Positions 15,230 through 22,916 of a DNA stretch of 35,658 bases are shown in pieces; position 1 is the first letter of the stretch, and every line of letters starts with the position of its first letter. A program made the position numbers and the translations under genes. Source of the DNA: Paracoccaceae bacterium (GTDB lineage: Bacteria; Pseudomonadota; Alphaproteobacteria; Rhodobacterales; Rhodobacteraceae); the NCBI GenBank assembly GCA_011620265.1, contig WOZM01000036.1:1-35658 (forward strand). The letters are read 5' to 3'. The notes under the pieces were generated by a model, which had not been told where the DNA came from, did no database searches, and worked only from the letters and a program-made list of their open reading frames with translations.

Positions 15230-16408
15230 ATGGATGACATTGCCCTCGACGTCAGCGTCCTGTCCGGCCTCGGCGACATCGCCGCGGCCGAGTGGGATGC
15301 CTGCGCCTGCCCCGAGGCCGGCGCGGGGCGCCCGCGCGATCCCTTCACCACGCACCGCTTTCTCCTCGCGCTCGAACGCTCGGGCTCGGTCGGCGAGGGC
15401 ACCGGCTGGCAGCCGCGTCCCCTGATCGCGCGGGCGGCGGGCGAGATCGTCGCCGCGCTGCCGCTCTACGTCAAATCCCACAGCCAGGGCGAATACATCT
15501 TCGACCACGGCTGGGCCGACGCCTTTGAGCGCGCGGGCGGGCGCTACTACCCGAAACTCCAGGCCACCGTGCCCTTCACCCCCGCCACCGGCCGCCGCTT
15601 CCTGACGAAGCCGGGATGGGAGGCGACGGGCCGTGCCGCGCTCACGCAAGCCGTGGTGCAGATCGCGGCCGACAATGGCCTTTCCTCCGCCCACATCACC
15701 TTCTGCACCGCCGAGGAGGCCGAGGCGGGCGCCGCGATGGGCCTCCTTCACCGGATCACCCAGCAGTTCCACTGGGAAAACCGCGGCTACGCGGATTTCG
15801 ACGGCTTCCTCGCCGACCTCGCCTCGCGCAAGCGCAAGGCGATCCGCAAGGAACGGGCGGGGGCGGCGGATTTCGGCGGCACGATCCGGCACTTCACCGG
15901 CGCCGCGATCGAACCGGCGCACTGGGACGCCTTCTGGGCGTTCTACCAGGACACCGGCAGCCGCAAATGGGGCCGCCCCTACCTGACCCGCGCCTTCTTC
16001 GACGAGGTGCAGGCGACGATGCGCGACGACGTCCTCCTCATCCTCGCCGAACGCGGCGGCCGGCCGGTCGCGGGCGCGCTCAACTTCATCGGCCGCGACA
16101 CGCTCTACGGCCGCTACTGGGGCGCCGTCGAGGACCACCCCTTCCTGCATTTCGAATGCTGCTACTACCAGGCCATCGACTACGCCATCGCCCACGGCCT
16201 CGCCCGGGTCGAAGCCGGCGCCCAGGGCGACCACAAGCTCGCCCGCGGCTACCTTCCGGTCGAGACCCATTCGCTGCACTGGATCGCCGACCCCTCCTTC
16301 CGGACCGCCGTCGCCCGCTATCTCGACGCCGAAGCCCGCGCCGTCGGCGAGGAAATCGAGGTCCTCACCGATTACGGCCCGTTCCGGAAATCCCCTCCGG
16401 CCTCCTGA
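15230..16408 (+). CDS. FemAB-like GNAT-fold protein (DUF482/peptidogalycan family)
   Basis: A 392-residue protein of what I recognise as the COG3146/PF04339 family, related to FemAB and GNAT folds. Typical segments are DPFTTHRFLLALERSGSVG near the start, LPLYVKSHSQGEYIFDHGWADA, KLQATVPFTPATGRRFL, and the C-terminal half with FYQDTGSRKWGRPYLTRAFF, GRYWGAVEDHPFLHFECCYY and GAQGDHKLARGY. Members are predicted acyl or aminoacyl transferases, possibly acting on cell-envelope or amino acid substrates; no reaction is established to my knowledge. The ATG at 15230 follows a short 48-base gap after the phosphodiesterase. Length and motifs are complete, and it ends in front of a copy of the intergenic motif. 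Confidence 0.8.
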   Translation: MDDIALDVSVLSGLGDIAAAEWDACACPEAGAGRPRDPFTTHRFLLALERSGSVGEGTGWQPRPLIARAAGEIVAALPLYVKSHSQGEYIFDHGWADAFERAGGRYYPKLQATVPFTPATGRRFLTKPGWEATGRAALTQAVVQIAADNGLSSAHITFCTAEEAEAGAAMGLLHRITQQFHWENRGYADFDGFLADLASRKRKAIRKERAGAADFGGTIRHFTGAAIEPAHWDAFWAFYQDTGSRKWGRPYLTRAFFDEVQATMRDDVLLILAERGGRPVAGALNFIGRDTLYGRYWGAVEDHPFLHFECCYYQAIDYAIAHGLARVEAGAQGDHKLARGYLPVETHSLHWIADPSFRTAVARYLDAEARAVGEEIEVLTDYGPFRKSPPAS

Positions 16409-16415
16409 GCCACCG

Positions 16416-16450
16416 CCCTTCATCTTGCCGAAAATATCCCCGCCGGAGGC
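16416..16450 (+). repeat. Copy 3 of the intergenic motif
   Basis: CCCTTCATCTTGCCGAAAATA followed by TCCCCGCCGGAGGC, starting 8 bases after a stop codon. It forms the left half of the stem at 16433-16481. Confidence 0.65.
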
Positions 16451-16481
16451 ATTGAAGTTCCTCGCCTCCGGCAGGAATATT
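16433..16481 (+). terminator. Motif-derived hairpin after the FemAB-like gene
   Basis: GCCGGAGGC (16442-16450) pairs perfectly with GCCTCCGGC (16464-16472) around a 13-base loop. Outer pairing between AATATCCC (16433-16440) and the GGAATATT at 16474-16481 extends it with two mismatches. The right arm is a reverse-oriented copy of the same intergenic motif. It separates the upstream gene from the transferase gene 30 bases further on. Confidence 0.55.
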
Positions 16482-16489
16482 CCCCCCGG
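16464..16489 (-). repeat. Copy 4 of the intergenic motif (reverse orientation)
   Basis: On the minus strand it reads CCGGGGGGAATATTCC then TGCCGGAGGC, sharing the ATATTCC core and GCCGGAGGC tail with copy 3 but lacking the TTCATCTTG end. Confidence 0.45.
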
Positions 16490-16511
16490 CCCAAAGAACG
16501 GAGACCGCGCC

Positions 16512-17129
16512 ATGTCCGATACGCTCACGCTCTACTCGAATCCGATGTCGCGCGGGCGCATCGCCCGCTGGATGCTCGAAGAGGTCGGCCAGCCCTACGA
16601 GGTGCGCTATCTCGACTACGGACCGGCGATGAAGGCGCCTGACTACCTGAAGATCAACCCGATGGGCAAGGTGCCGGCGCTGGTGCACGGGAACCGGATC
16701 GTCACCGAATATGCCGCGATCTGCGCCTATCTCGCCGATGCCTTCCCCGAGGCGGGACTCGCGCCCGAGGAACGCTCCTCCTACTACCGCTGGCTCTTCT
16801 TCGGTGCCGGGCCGCTGGAGGCGAGCGTCATCGTCAAGGCGCTCGGCGTCGAGGTTCCCGCCGACAAGCGCGGCATGGTGGGCTTCGGCTCGCTCTCGAC
16901 GACGCTCGACGCGCTGGAGGCCGCGCTCACCGACCGGCCCTATCTGGCCGGCGACCGGTTTTCGGCCGCCGATGTCGCGACGGGTTCGCAGATCGGCTGG
17001 GGCCTGCGCTTCGGCACGATCGAGCCGCGCCCGGTCCTGCACGCCTACTGGGACCGCTTGAGTGCCCGGCCCGCGCTGCAACGCGCCAACGATGCCGACA
17101 ACGCGGCGATGCCGCCGAAGGAGGGGTGA
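16512..17129 (+). CDS. Glutathione S-transferase family protein
   Basis: A 205-residue cytoplasmic glutathione transferase. The N-terminal thioredoxin-like domain starts [20 protein letters not shown], with a serine at the usual catalytic position, and has the cis-proline loop NPMGKVPAL and the glutathione-contact [16 protein letters not shown]. The all-helical second domain contains the conserved [17 protein letters not shown] capping motif. Its substrate cannot be predicted. ATG 16512 is used because an upstream in-frame start at 16425 would read through the intergenic motif and hairpin. The following dehydratase starts within its stop codon, so the pair is co-translated. Confidence 0.88.
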   Translation: MSDTLTLYSNPMSRGRIARWMLEEVGQPYEVRYLDYGPAMKAPDYLKINPMGKVPALVHGNRIVTEYAAICAYLADAFPEAGLAPEERSSYYRWLFFGAGPLEASVIVKALGVEVPADKRGMVGFGSLSTTLDALEAALTDRPYLAGDRFSAADVATGSQIGWGLRFGTIEPRPVLHAYWDRLSARPALQRANDADNAAMPPKEG

Positions 17130-17491
17130 TGGCCGTTCTTCTGACCGAGGCCGAGCGTGCCGCCGACCTGCCCGCGCTTGGCGAGACCGGCTGGGCCGCG
17201 GTCGAAGGCCGCGACGCGATCCGCAAGATCTGGACGTTCCGCAGCTTTTCCGAGGCCTGGGGCTTCATGTCCCGCGCCGCGCTGCAGGCCGAAAAGCTCA
17301 ACCACCACCCGGAATGGCGCAATGTCTACAACGTCGTCGACGTGACGCTGACGACGCATGATTGCGACGGGCTCACGGCGCTCGACCTCGCCCTCGCCCG
17401 GCGGATGGACAAGATCTCCGGCGACGCCGAAGTCGCGCGCGATCACGGCGAACCCGTCGCCTGCCTCTGCCAGATCCACGCCCGCCGCTGA
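17129..17491 (+). CDS. phhB: 4a-hydroxytetrahydrobiopterin dehydratase (pterin carbinolamine dehydratase)
   Basis: A 120-residue PCD/DCoH protein that dehydrates 4a-hydroxytetrahydropterin formed by aromatic amino acid hydroxylases. The signature [18 protein letters not shown] with its paired histidines and the downstream [20 protein letters not shown] are intact. A C-terminal tail of about 20 residues ([20 protein letters not shown]) extends beyond the usual length of around 100. No phenylalanine hydroxylase is within the window, so recycling for another pterin enzyme, such as a molybdopterin-linked one, is also conceivable. ATG 17129 overlaps the stop of the transferase; a GTG one codon earlier exists. 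The gene converges on the peroxiredoxin with only 5 bases between stops. Confidence 0.88.
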   Translation: MAVLLTEAERAADLPALGETGWAAVEGRDAIRKIWTFRSFSEAWGFMSRAALQAEKLNHHPEWRNVYNVVDVTLTTHDCDGLTALDLALARRMDKISGDAEVARDHGEPVACLCQIHARR

Positions 17492-17496
17492 CGCGC

Positions 17497-17982
17497 TCAG
17501 AGCCGCTCCAGCAGCGCCTCGCCGGTGGAGATGTTGCACTCGCCCGGCTTGTCGATGCTCGCCACCGTGATGACGCCGTCGTCGAGGACCAGCGCATAGC
17601 GGTTCGACCGGCCGATCAGCCCAAGCTGCGGCGCGGTGAACTCCATGCCGAGCGCCCTGGTGAAGCTGCCGTCGGCGTCGCCGAGGAAGGTGATCCCGGC
17701 CGCCGTGCCGCCGGTCGCCTCGCCCCAGGCCTTCAGCACGAAGGGATCGTTGACGGCGATGCAGAGGATCTCCGCGACACCCTTCTTCCTGAAATCCTCC
17801 GCGGTGCGGATGAAGCTCGGCACATGGACGGTCGAACAGGGGCCGGTGAAGGCGCCCGGCAGGCCGAAGACCACGACCTTCCGGCCCTTCAGCCGATCCG
17901 ACAGCCGCACCGTTTCGGGGCCATTGGCCCCCATCGTGACGAAGCTCGCCTCCGGCAGCTTGCCGCCTTTCGAAAGTTTCAT
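17497..17982 (-). CDS. Peroxiredoxin, Prx5/AhpE-like redoxin
   Basis: A 161-residue atypical peroxiredoxin that reduces hydrogen and organic peroxides. The peroxidatic cysteine is Cys49 in LPGAFTGPCSTVHVPSF, matching the Prx5 motif PGAFTPxCS. A cysteine at 149 (KPGECNIS) could act as a resolving residue, and Cys74 is the third cysteine. The C-terminal block AQLGLIGRSNRYALVLDDG is typical, here beginning APQLG. The ATG at 17982 is supported by GAGAGGACCGGGAA upstream; earlier in-frame starts lie inside the divergent flavoprotein gene. Reductant may be glutathione/glutaredoxin or thioredoxin. It diverges from the flavoprotein gene across 79 bases. Confidence 0.9.
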   Translation of the reverse strand: MKLSKGGKLPEASFVTMGANGPETVRLSDRLKGRKVVVFGLPGAFTGPCSTVHVPSFIRTAEDFRKKGVAEILCIAVNDPFVLKAWGEATGGTAAGITFLGDADGSFTRALGMEFTAPQLGLIGRSNRYALVLDDGVITVASIDKPGECNISTGEALLERL

Positions 17983-17999
17983 TTCCCGGTCCTCTCGCG

Positions 18000-18027
18000 T
18001 TGCGTTTTCCCGACCCCACGATATAGG
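18000..18027 (+). promoter_or_regulatory. Candidate sigma-70 promoter of the flavoprotein-rsmD operon
   Basis: TTGCGT (18000-18005) and TATAGG (18022-18027) are 16 bases apart, about 35 bases before the start of the flavoprotein gene. The match is moderate. Confidence 0.35.
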
Positions 18028-18061
18028 GTCCGCCCGGGCGACGGCCAGAGGAAGAATGCGG

Positions 18062-19273
18062 ATGAAGGGGATCGTGATCGTCGGCGCGGGGCAGGCAGGG
18101 GCGTCGCTGGCCGCGAAGCTCAGGGCGCTCGGCCATGCCGGCCCGATCAGCATGATCGGCGAGGAGCCGGTGCCGCCCTATCAGCGCCCGCCGCTCTCCA
18201 AGGCCTATCTCCTCGGCGAGATGGAGCTTGAACGCCTCTACCTTCGCGCGCCGTCGTTCTGGGCGGAACAGTCCGTCACGCTCCGCCTCGGCGAGAGGGT
18301 GGAGGCGATCGACACCGCCGCCCGGACAGTCCGGTTCGACGGCGGCGAGGTCCTCGGCTACGACGACCTCGCGCTCACCACCGGATCGCGGCCGCGCCGG
18401 CTGCCGGCGGCGATCGGCGGCGATCTCGGCCGGGTCTTCACCGTGCGCACACTGGCCGATGTCGACCGCATGGCGCCGGACTTCCGCGCGGGCGCCCGCG
18501 CACTCATCGTCGGCGGCGGCTATATCGGGCTCGAAGCCGCGGCGGTGGCGGCGAAGCTCGGGCTCGCGGTCACGCTGATCGAGGCCGCCCCGCGCATTCT
18601 CCAGCGCGTCGCCGCGCCCGAGACCTCGGACTATTTCCGCAAGCTCCATGCCGCGCATGGCGTGACGATCCGCGAAGGCACCGGCCTCGAAAGGCTTGTC
18701 GGCGACGGCAATGTCAGCGCCGCCATCCTTGCCGACGGGACGGAACTCGCCGTCGACCTCGTCATCGTCGGCATCGGCATCGAGCCGAATACCGAGCTTG
18801 CCGAGGCCGCCGGGATCGCGATCGAGAACGGCATCCGCACGGATGCCTTCGGCCGCACATCCGCGCCCCATGTCTGGGCGGCGGGCGATTGCGCCTCGTT
18901 TCCGCATGGTGACTGCCGGATCCGGCTCGAAAGCGTCGGCAACGCCATCGACCAGGCCGAGACGGTGGCGGCGAACATTCTCGGGGCCGAAGCGGCCTAC
19001 GTCGCAAAACCGTGGTTCTGGTCCGACCAGTACGACGTGAAGCTCCAGATCGCCGGGCTGAACGCGGGCTACGACCGGATCGTCACCCGGCAGGGCGAGG
19101 GCGAGGCGGTCAGCTTCTGGTATTACCGGGGCGACAGGCTCCTCGCGCTCGACGCGATGAACGACGCGCGCGCCTACATGATCGGCAAGCGGCTGATCGA
19201 GGCGGGGAAATCGCCCGACCCGGCGGCGATCGCCGACGCCACGGCCGATCTGAAGCCGCTCCTTCGGCCATGA
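18062..19273 (+). CDS. FAD/NAD(P)-dependent ferredoxin-reductase-type oxidoreductase
   Basis: A 403-residue two-dinucleotide-fold flavoprotein related to putidaredoxin and rhodocoxin reductases, which pass electrons from NAD(P)H to a [2Fe-2S] ferredoxin. FAD binding is seen at GAGQAG (8-13) with PPYQRPPLSKAYLLGE, NAD(P) binding at GGGYIG (151-156), and the second FAD contact at VWAAGDCA. The C-terminal reductase domain includes WFWSDQYDVKLQIAG. No ferredoxin, cytochrome P450 or dioxygenase is in the window, so the partner is unknown. ATG 18062 aligns with relatives; an ATG two codons earlier is equally well spaced from AGAGGAAG. Its stop overlaps the rsmD start (ATGA). Confidence 0.88.
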   Translation: MKGIVIVGAGQAGASLAAKLRALGHAGPISMIGEEPVPPYQRPPLSKAYLLGEMELERLYLRAPSFWAEQSVTLRLGERVEAIDTAARTVRFDGGEVLGYDDLALTTGSRPRRLPAAIGGDLGRVFTVRTLADVDRMAPDFRAGARALIVGGGYIGLEAAAVAAKLGLAVTLIEAAPRILQRVAAPETSDYFRKLHAAHGVTIREGTGLERLVGDGNVSAAILADGTELAVDLVIVGIGIEPNTELAEAAGIAIENGIRTDAFGRTSAPHVWAAGDCASFPHGDCRIRLESVGNAIDQAETVAANILGAEAAYVAKPWFWSDQYDVKLQIAGLNAGYDRIVTRQGEGEAVSFWYYRGDRLLALDAMNDARAYMIGKRLIEAGKSPDPAAIADATADLKPLLRP

Positions 19274-19833
19274 GGATCATCGGCGGCGCCCGGCGCGGGC
19301 TGAAACTCGCCGAGGTCGGCGCGGGCGATCAGGCGGCGCATCTTCGCCCCACTTCCGACCGGGTGCGGGAGGCGATCTTCAACCTCCTGATGAACGGCCC
19401 CTACGGCAATCCGGTCGAGGGCGCCCGCGTCCTCGACCTCTTCGCGGGCACCGGCGCGCTCGGCCTCGAAGCCTTGAGCCGCGGCGCGGCGCGGGTGGCC
19501 TTCGTCGATGACGGCCTGGCGGCACGAGCGCTGCTCCGCCAGAACATAGAGAAGATGCAGGCGATGGGCGCGACCGATGTCTGGCGCCGCGACGCGACGC
19601 GGATGGGGCTGAACCGGGGCCCCGGCTACGACCTCGTCTTCCTCGATCCGCCCTATGGCAAGCGCCTCGGCGAAGCCGCGCTCGCCGCGCTCGCGGACGG
19701 CGGCTGGCTCGCCCCCGGCGCCCTGATCGTGTGGGAAGAGAACACCGCCCCCGAACCGCCCGAAGGGTTTGCCCCGCTCGACCAGCGCCGCTACGGCGAC
19801 ACCATCGTCACCCTTCTGAAAGCCGCCGCATGA
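19270..19833 (+). CDS. rsmD: 16S rRNA (guanine(966)-N2)-methyltransferase RsmD
   Basis: A 187-residue methyltransferase that modifies G966 of 16S rRNA in the assembled small subunit. It begins MRIIGGARRGLKL, carries RPTSDRVREAIFNLL (residues 26-40), the S-adenosylmethionine loop VLDLFAGTGALGLEALSRGA (54-73) and the catalytic DPPY at 126-129, all in the family order and length. The ATG overlaps the upstream stop and its own stop overlaps the next start, so it sits in the middle of a three-gene translationally coupled run. Confidence 0.93.
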   Translation: MRIIGGARRGLKLAEVGAGDQAAHLRPTSDRVREAIFNLLMNGPYGNPVEGARVLDLFAGTGALGLEALSRGAARVAFVDDGLAARALLRQNIEKMQAMGATDVWRRDATRMGLNRGPGYDLVFLDPPYGKRLGEAALAALADGGWLAPGALIVWEENTAPEPPEGFAPLDQRRYGDTIVTLLKAAA

Positions 19834-20477
19834 AACCTTCCGCCGTCCTTTTCGATTGCGACGGGGTGCTCGTCGACAGCGAGCCGATCACCGACCGGGT
19901 CCTCGCCGCGAATCTCGCCCGCCACGGCCTCGCCCTGCCGGAACACGAGATCGGCGCGATGTTCCTCGGCGGCACCATCGCCGGCCTTGGCGAGGAAGCC
20001 CGGCGCATGGGCGCCACCCTGCCCGCGACCTGGGTCGACGACGTTTATGCCGAGATCTTCGCCGTCCTTGCCCGGGGCACGCCGCTCGTCCCCGGCATCC
20101 CCGCCCTTCTCGACAGGCTCGACGCGGCCCGCATCCCCTATGCCGTCGGATCCAACGGGCCACATGCAAAGATGGATGTGACGCTCGGTCAGCACCCCGA
20201 AATCCGCGCGCGTCTCGCCGGCCGGATCTTCTCGCGCCACGATGTGGCCCGGCCGAAACCCGCGCCCGACCTCTACCTCCACGCCGCGAGCGCCCTCGGA
20301 GCCGCACCCGAAACCTGCGCCGTCGTGGAAGACAGCCCGACCGGCGCCCGCGCCGCACTGGCCGCCGGCATGACCTGCTTCGGCTACGCCCCCGGCGGCG
20401 ACGGCGCCCGCCTCGCGTCCGTCGGCGCCCGGCCCTTCCGCCACATGGACGAGCTTCCGGCCCTTCTCGGCCTCTGA
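19830..20477 (+). CDS. HAD-superfamily phosphatase (beta-phosphoglucomutase/Gph-like)
   Basis: A 215-residue HAD subfamily I hydrolase. Motif I is DCDGVLVDSE with the nucleophile Asp9 and acid/base Asp11; motif II is SNG (108-110); motif III lysine is Lys143 in RPKPAPDLYLHAA; motif IV is VEDSPTGARAA with Glu167-Asp168. A helical cap domain covers roughly residues 17-85. Substrate is unknown; candidates are small phosphorylated sugars or phosphoglycolate-like molecules. It is translationally coupled to rsmD (ATGA) and ends just before a degenerate copy of the intergenic motif and a hairpin. Confidence 0.87.
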   Translation: MKPSAVLFDCDGVLVDSEPITDRVLAANLARHGLALPEHEIGAMFLGGTIAGLGEEARRMGATLPATWVDDVYAEIFAVLARGTPLVPGIPALLDRLDAARIPYAVGSNGPHAKMDVTLGQHPEIRARLAGRIFSRHDVARPKPAPDLYLHAASALGAAPETCAVVEDSPTGARAALAAGMTCFGYAPGGDGARLASVGARPFRHMDELPALLGL

Positions 20478-20479
20478 CC

Positions 20480-20507
20480 TCTTCTGTTCCAAAATACCTT
20501 GGAGAGG
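20480..20507 (+). repeat. Copy 5 of the intergenic motif (degenerate)
   Basis: TCTTCTGTTCCAAAATACCTT followed by GGAGAGG keeps the AAAATACC core and the trailing G-rich end but has lost most of the CATCTTG part. It begins 3 bases after a stop codon. Confidence 0.4.
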
Positions 20508-20508
20508 G

Positions 20509-20530
20509 TCGGATCGCGCAGGCGATCCGA
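20509..20530. terminator. Hairpin between convergent HAD phosphatase and map
   Basis: TCGGATCGC (20509-20517) pairs perfectly with GCGATCCGA (20522-20530) over a GCAG tetraloop. The minus-strand stop codon of map begins at the next base. A shared terminator is likely, though no T-tract is present. Confidence 0.6.
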
Positions 20531-21358
20531 TCACTTCGTCGGGAAGAACCGCCCCGCCGGCGACAGGGTGAAGATCTCGCAGCCCGACGCCGTGACGCCC
20601 ACCGAATGCTCGAACTGCGCCGAGAGCGACTTGTCCCGCGTCACCGCCGTCCAGTCGTCGGCCAGCACCTTGGTCTCCGGCCGGCCGAGATTGACCATCG
20701 GCTCGATGGTGAAGAACATCCCCTCCTCCAGCCGCGGACCGGTGCCGGCGCGACCGTAATGCAGCACGTTCGGCGGGGCGTGGAACACCCGGCCGAGCCC
20801 GTGGCCGCAGAAATCGCGCACCACGCTCATCCGCTGCGCCTCGACGTAGGTCTGGATGGCATAGCCGATATCGCCGAAGGTATTGCCGGGCCTCACCGCC
20901 TCGATCCCCTTCATCAGCGCGTCATGGGTGACCTCGATCAGCCGCTCGGCCTTGCGGGACATGTTGCCGGCGACATACATCCGGCTGGTGTCGCCATACC
21001 AGCCGTCGACGATCACCGTCACGTCGATATTGAGGATATCGCCGTCCTTCAGAAGCTTCGGCCCCGGGATCCCGTGGCAGACGACATGGTTCACCGAGAT
21101 GCAGGAGGCATGCTGATAGCCGCGATAGCCGATCGTCGCCGACTTCGCCCCGGCCGCCTCCACCCGGTCCTCGATGAACCGGTCCAAGGCCTCGGTCGTC
21201 ACCCCCGGCTCGACCTGGGCCGCCATGTCATCGAGAATCTCCGCCGCGAGCCGCCCGGCCGCGTGCATGCCGGCGAAATCGCCTGGCTCGTATATCCTGA
21301 TCCCGTCCTTCGTCAGACGGCCGCGCGGGTCATCCACCGGCTGCTCCTTCCGCTTCAT
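20531..21358 (-). CDS. map: Methionine aminopeptidase, type I
   Basis: A 275-residue type I enzyme that removes the initiator methionine from nascent proteins. All metal ligands expected for the family are visible: Asp112 (NIDVTV), Asp123 (GWYGDTSRMY), His186 (CGHGLGRVFHAPPNV), Glu219 (FTIEPM) and Glu250 (QFEHSVGVT). The substrate-binding histidine is His95 in VCHGIPG. The length matches alphaproteobacterial members, which carry a short N-terminal extension. The start is ATG 21358; the start region contains several Lys/Arg residues. It is a single gene transcribed away from the molybdopterin-binding gene. Confidence 0.94.
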   Translation of the reverse strand: MKRKEQPVDDPRGRLTKDGIRIYEPGDFAGMHAAGRLAAEILDDMAAQVEPGVTTEALDRFIEDRVEAAGAKSATIGYRGYQHASCISVNHVVCHGIPGPKLLKDGDILNIDVTVIVDGWYGDTSRMYVAGNMSRKAERLIEVTHDALMKGIEAVRPGNTFGDIGYAIQTYVEAQRMSVVRDFCGHGLGRVFHAPPNVLHYGRAGTGPRLEEGMFFTIEPMVNLGRPETKVLADDWTAVTRDKSLSAQFEHSVGVTASGCEIFTLSPAGRFFPTK

Positions 21359-21461
21359 GATCCGACTAGATAATCAAGGAAACCGGCTTTGGCCAGAGCC
21401 AGGGGCTTCCGCCGCGCCCGGCCGCGTCCTATACCCTCTCCAGTTGCGAAGGATCCGAACC

Positions 21462-22193
21462 ATGCCGAACCCCACAGCCGCCATCCTGATCATCGGGGAC
21501 GAGATCCTCTCGGGCCGCACCCGCGACGCCAACATGCACTATCTCGCGGGCGAGTTGACGCGGATCGGCATTGATCTCAAGGAGGTGCGCGTCGTCTCCG
21601 ACGACCATGACGCCATCGTCACGGCGGTGAACGCGCTGCGCGCCGCCTATACCCATGTCTTCACCTCGGGCGGGATCGGCCCGACCCATGACGACATCAC
21701 CGCCGATGCCATCGCCGCCGCCTTCGGGATGGAGCTTCATGTCCGCGACGACGCCCGCGCCATTCTGGCGGCACATTACGACCGCTCCGGGCTCGACTTC
21801 AACGCCGCCCGCCTGCGCATGGCGCGCATTCCCGAAGGGGCGACGCTGATCGAGAACCCGATCTCCGCCGCCCCCGGTTTCAGCCTCGACAACGTCCATG
21901 TGATGGCGGGCGTCCCGAGCATCTTCCAGGCGATGGTCGCCTCGCTCCTGCCGCGCCTCACGGGCGGCGAGCCGCTCCTGAGCCAGACGCTCCGCATTGG
22001 GCGCGGCGAGGGCGAGATCGCCGAGCCGCTGGCGGCCCTCGCGGCCGAGTTCGCCGATCTCAGCTTCGGCTCCTACCCGTTCATCCAGAACGGCGCCTAC
22101 GGCGCGAACATCGTCATCCGCGGCACCGATCCCGGCCGCATCGACGCCGCGATCTCGCGGCTTGCGGGGCTTTTTCCCGCAGAGCGCGCATGA
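21462..22193 (+). CDS. Molybdopterin-binding-domain protein (CinA N-terminal/MoaB-like)
   Basis: A 243-residue protein made of one MoaB/Mog-type molybdopterin-binding domain with a C-terminal extension. The start AAILIIGDEILSGRTRDAN and the motif SGGIGPTHDDITADAIA are family hallmarks, as is GATLIENPISAAPGF. Related domains occur in molybdenum cofactor enzymes and at the N-terminus of CinA, but the CinA nicotinamide-deamidase domain is absent. The exact role is unknown. ATG 21462 follows GCGAAGGATCCGAA; upstream in-frame starts lie in the map promoter region. It heads a four-gene run, its stop overlapping the next start (ATGA). Confidence 0.86.
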   Translation: MPNPTAAILIIGDEILSGRTRDANMHYLAGELTRIGIDLKEVRVVSDDHDAIVTAVNALRAAYTHVFTSGGIGPTHDDITADAIAAAFGMELHVRDDARAILAAHYDRSGLDFNAARLRMARIPEGATLIENPISAAPGFSLDNVHVMAGVPSIFQAMVASLLPRLTGGEPLLSQTLRIGRGEGEIAEPLAALAAEFADLSFGSYPFIQNGAYGANIVIRGTDPGRIDAAISRLAGLFPAERA

Positions 22194-22894
22194 CCGACAT
22201 CTTCGACGTCGCCGAGGCCACCTGGCCAGCCGCTGCGCGCCACGAGGCCGGCGCCTTCACCGTCCGCGAAGGACGGGGCGGCGGCCAGCGCGTCTCTGCC
22301 GCCACCGCCGAGGCGGACTGGACCGAGGCCGATATCGACGCCGCCGAGGCGAAGCAGGCCGCACTTGGCCAGCCCCCGCTCTTCATGATCCGCGACGGGG
22401 AGGCGGCGCTCGACGCCGCTCTCGCCGCGCGCGGCTACCGGGTCAAGGACCCGGTGAACGTCTACGAGGCCGCCGTCGTGGCGCTCGCCTCGGAACCCGC
22501 CTCGCCCATGGCGGGCTTCGCGATCTGGCCGCCCCTCGCGATCATGCGCGACCTCTGGGCGGAGGGCGGGATCGGCCCCGAACGCGTCGCTGTGATGGAA
22601 CGGGTCGCGGAGCCGAAGACCGCGATCCTCGGCCGGGTGAACGACCGCGCCTCGGGCGCCGCGTTCATCGCGGCCCACGGCGACACCGCGATGCTGCACG
22701 CGCTCCACATCGTTTCCGACCAGCGTCGGCAAGGTTCCGCCGTCAAGATGATGCGAAAAGCCGCGCATTGGGCGCAAGATCAGGGCGTAACGCGGTTTTC
22801 CGTCCTCGTGACCGCGGCCAATCAGCCCGCCAACGCGCTCTATACTTCCCTCGGAATGCGGATTGTGGGACACTATCATTACCGCTCGATATAA
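22190..22894 (+). CDS. GNAT-family N-acetyltransferase
   Basis: A 234-residue protein with a GNAT domain in its C-terminal half. The acetyl-CoA pyrophosphate-binding stretch is LHIVSDQRRQGSAVKMMRKA, followed by the typical VLVTAANQPANALYTSLGM and a final beta strand GHYHYRSI. The N-terminal half (VAEATWPAAARHEAGAFTVREG and GGGQRVSAATA) looks like a degenerate or substrate-recognition GNAT half, as in two-lobe members. Its substrate is unknown. It starts inside the upstream stop codon and is followed after 22 bases by the AhpD-like gene, so it belongs to the same transcript. Confidence 0.85.
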   Translation: MTDIFDVAEATWPAAARHEAGAFTVREGRGGGQRVSAATAEADWTEADIDAAEAKQAALGQPPLFMIRDGEAALDAALAARGYRVKDPVNVYEAAVVALASEPASPMAGFAIWPPLAIMRDLWAEGGIGPERVAVMERVAEPKTAILGRVNDRASGAAFIAAHGDTAMLHALHIVSDQRRQGSAVKMMRKAAHWAQDQGVTRFSVLVTAANQPANALYTSLGMRIVGHYHYRSI

Positions 22895-22916
22895 CCCCGA
22901 GAGGCAAGGGGAGCAG

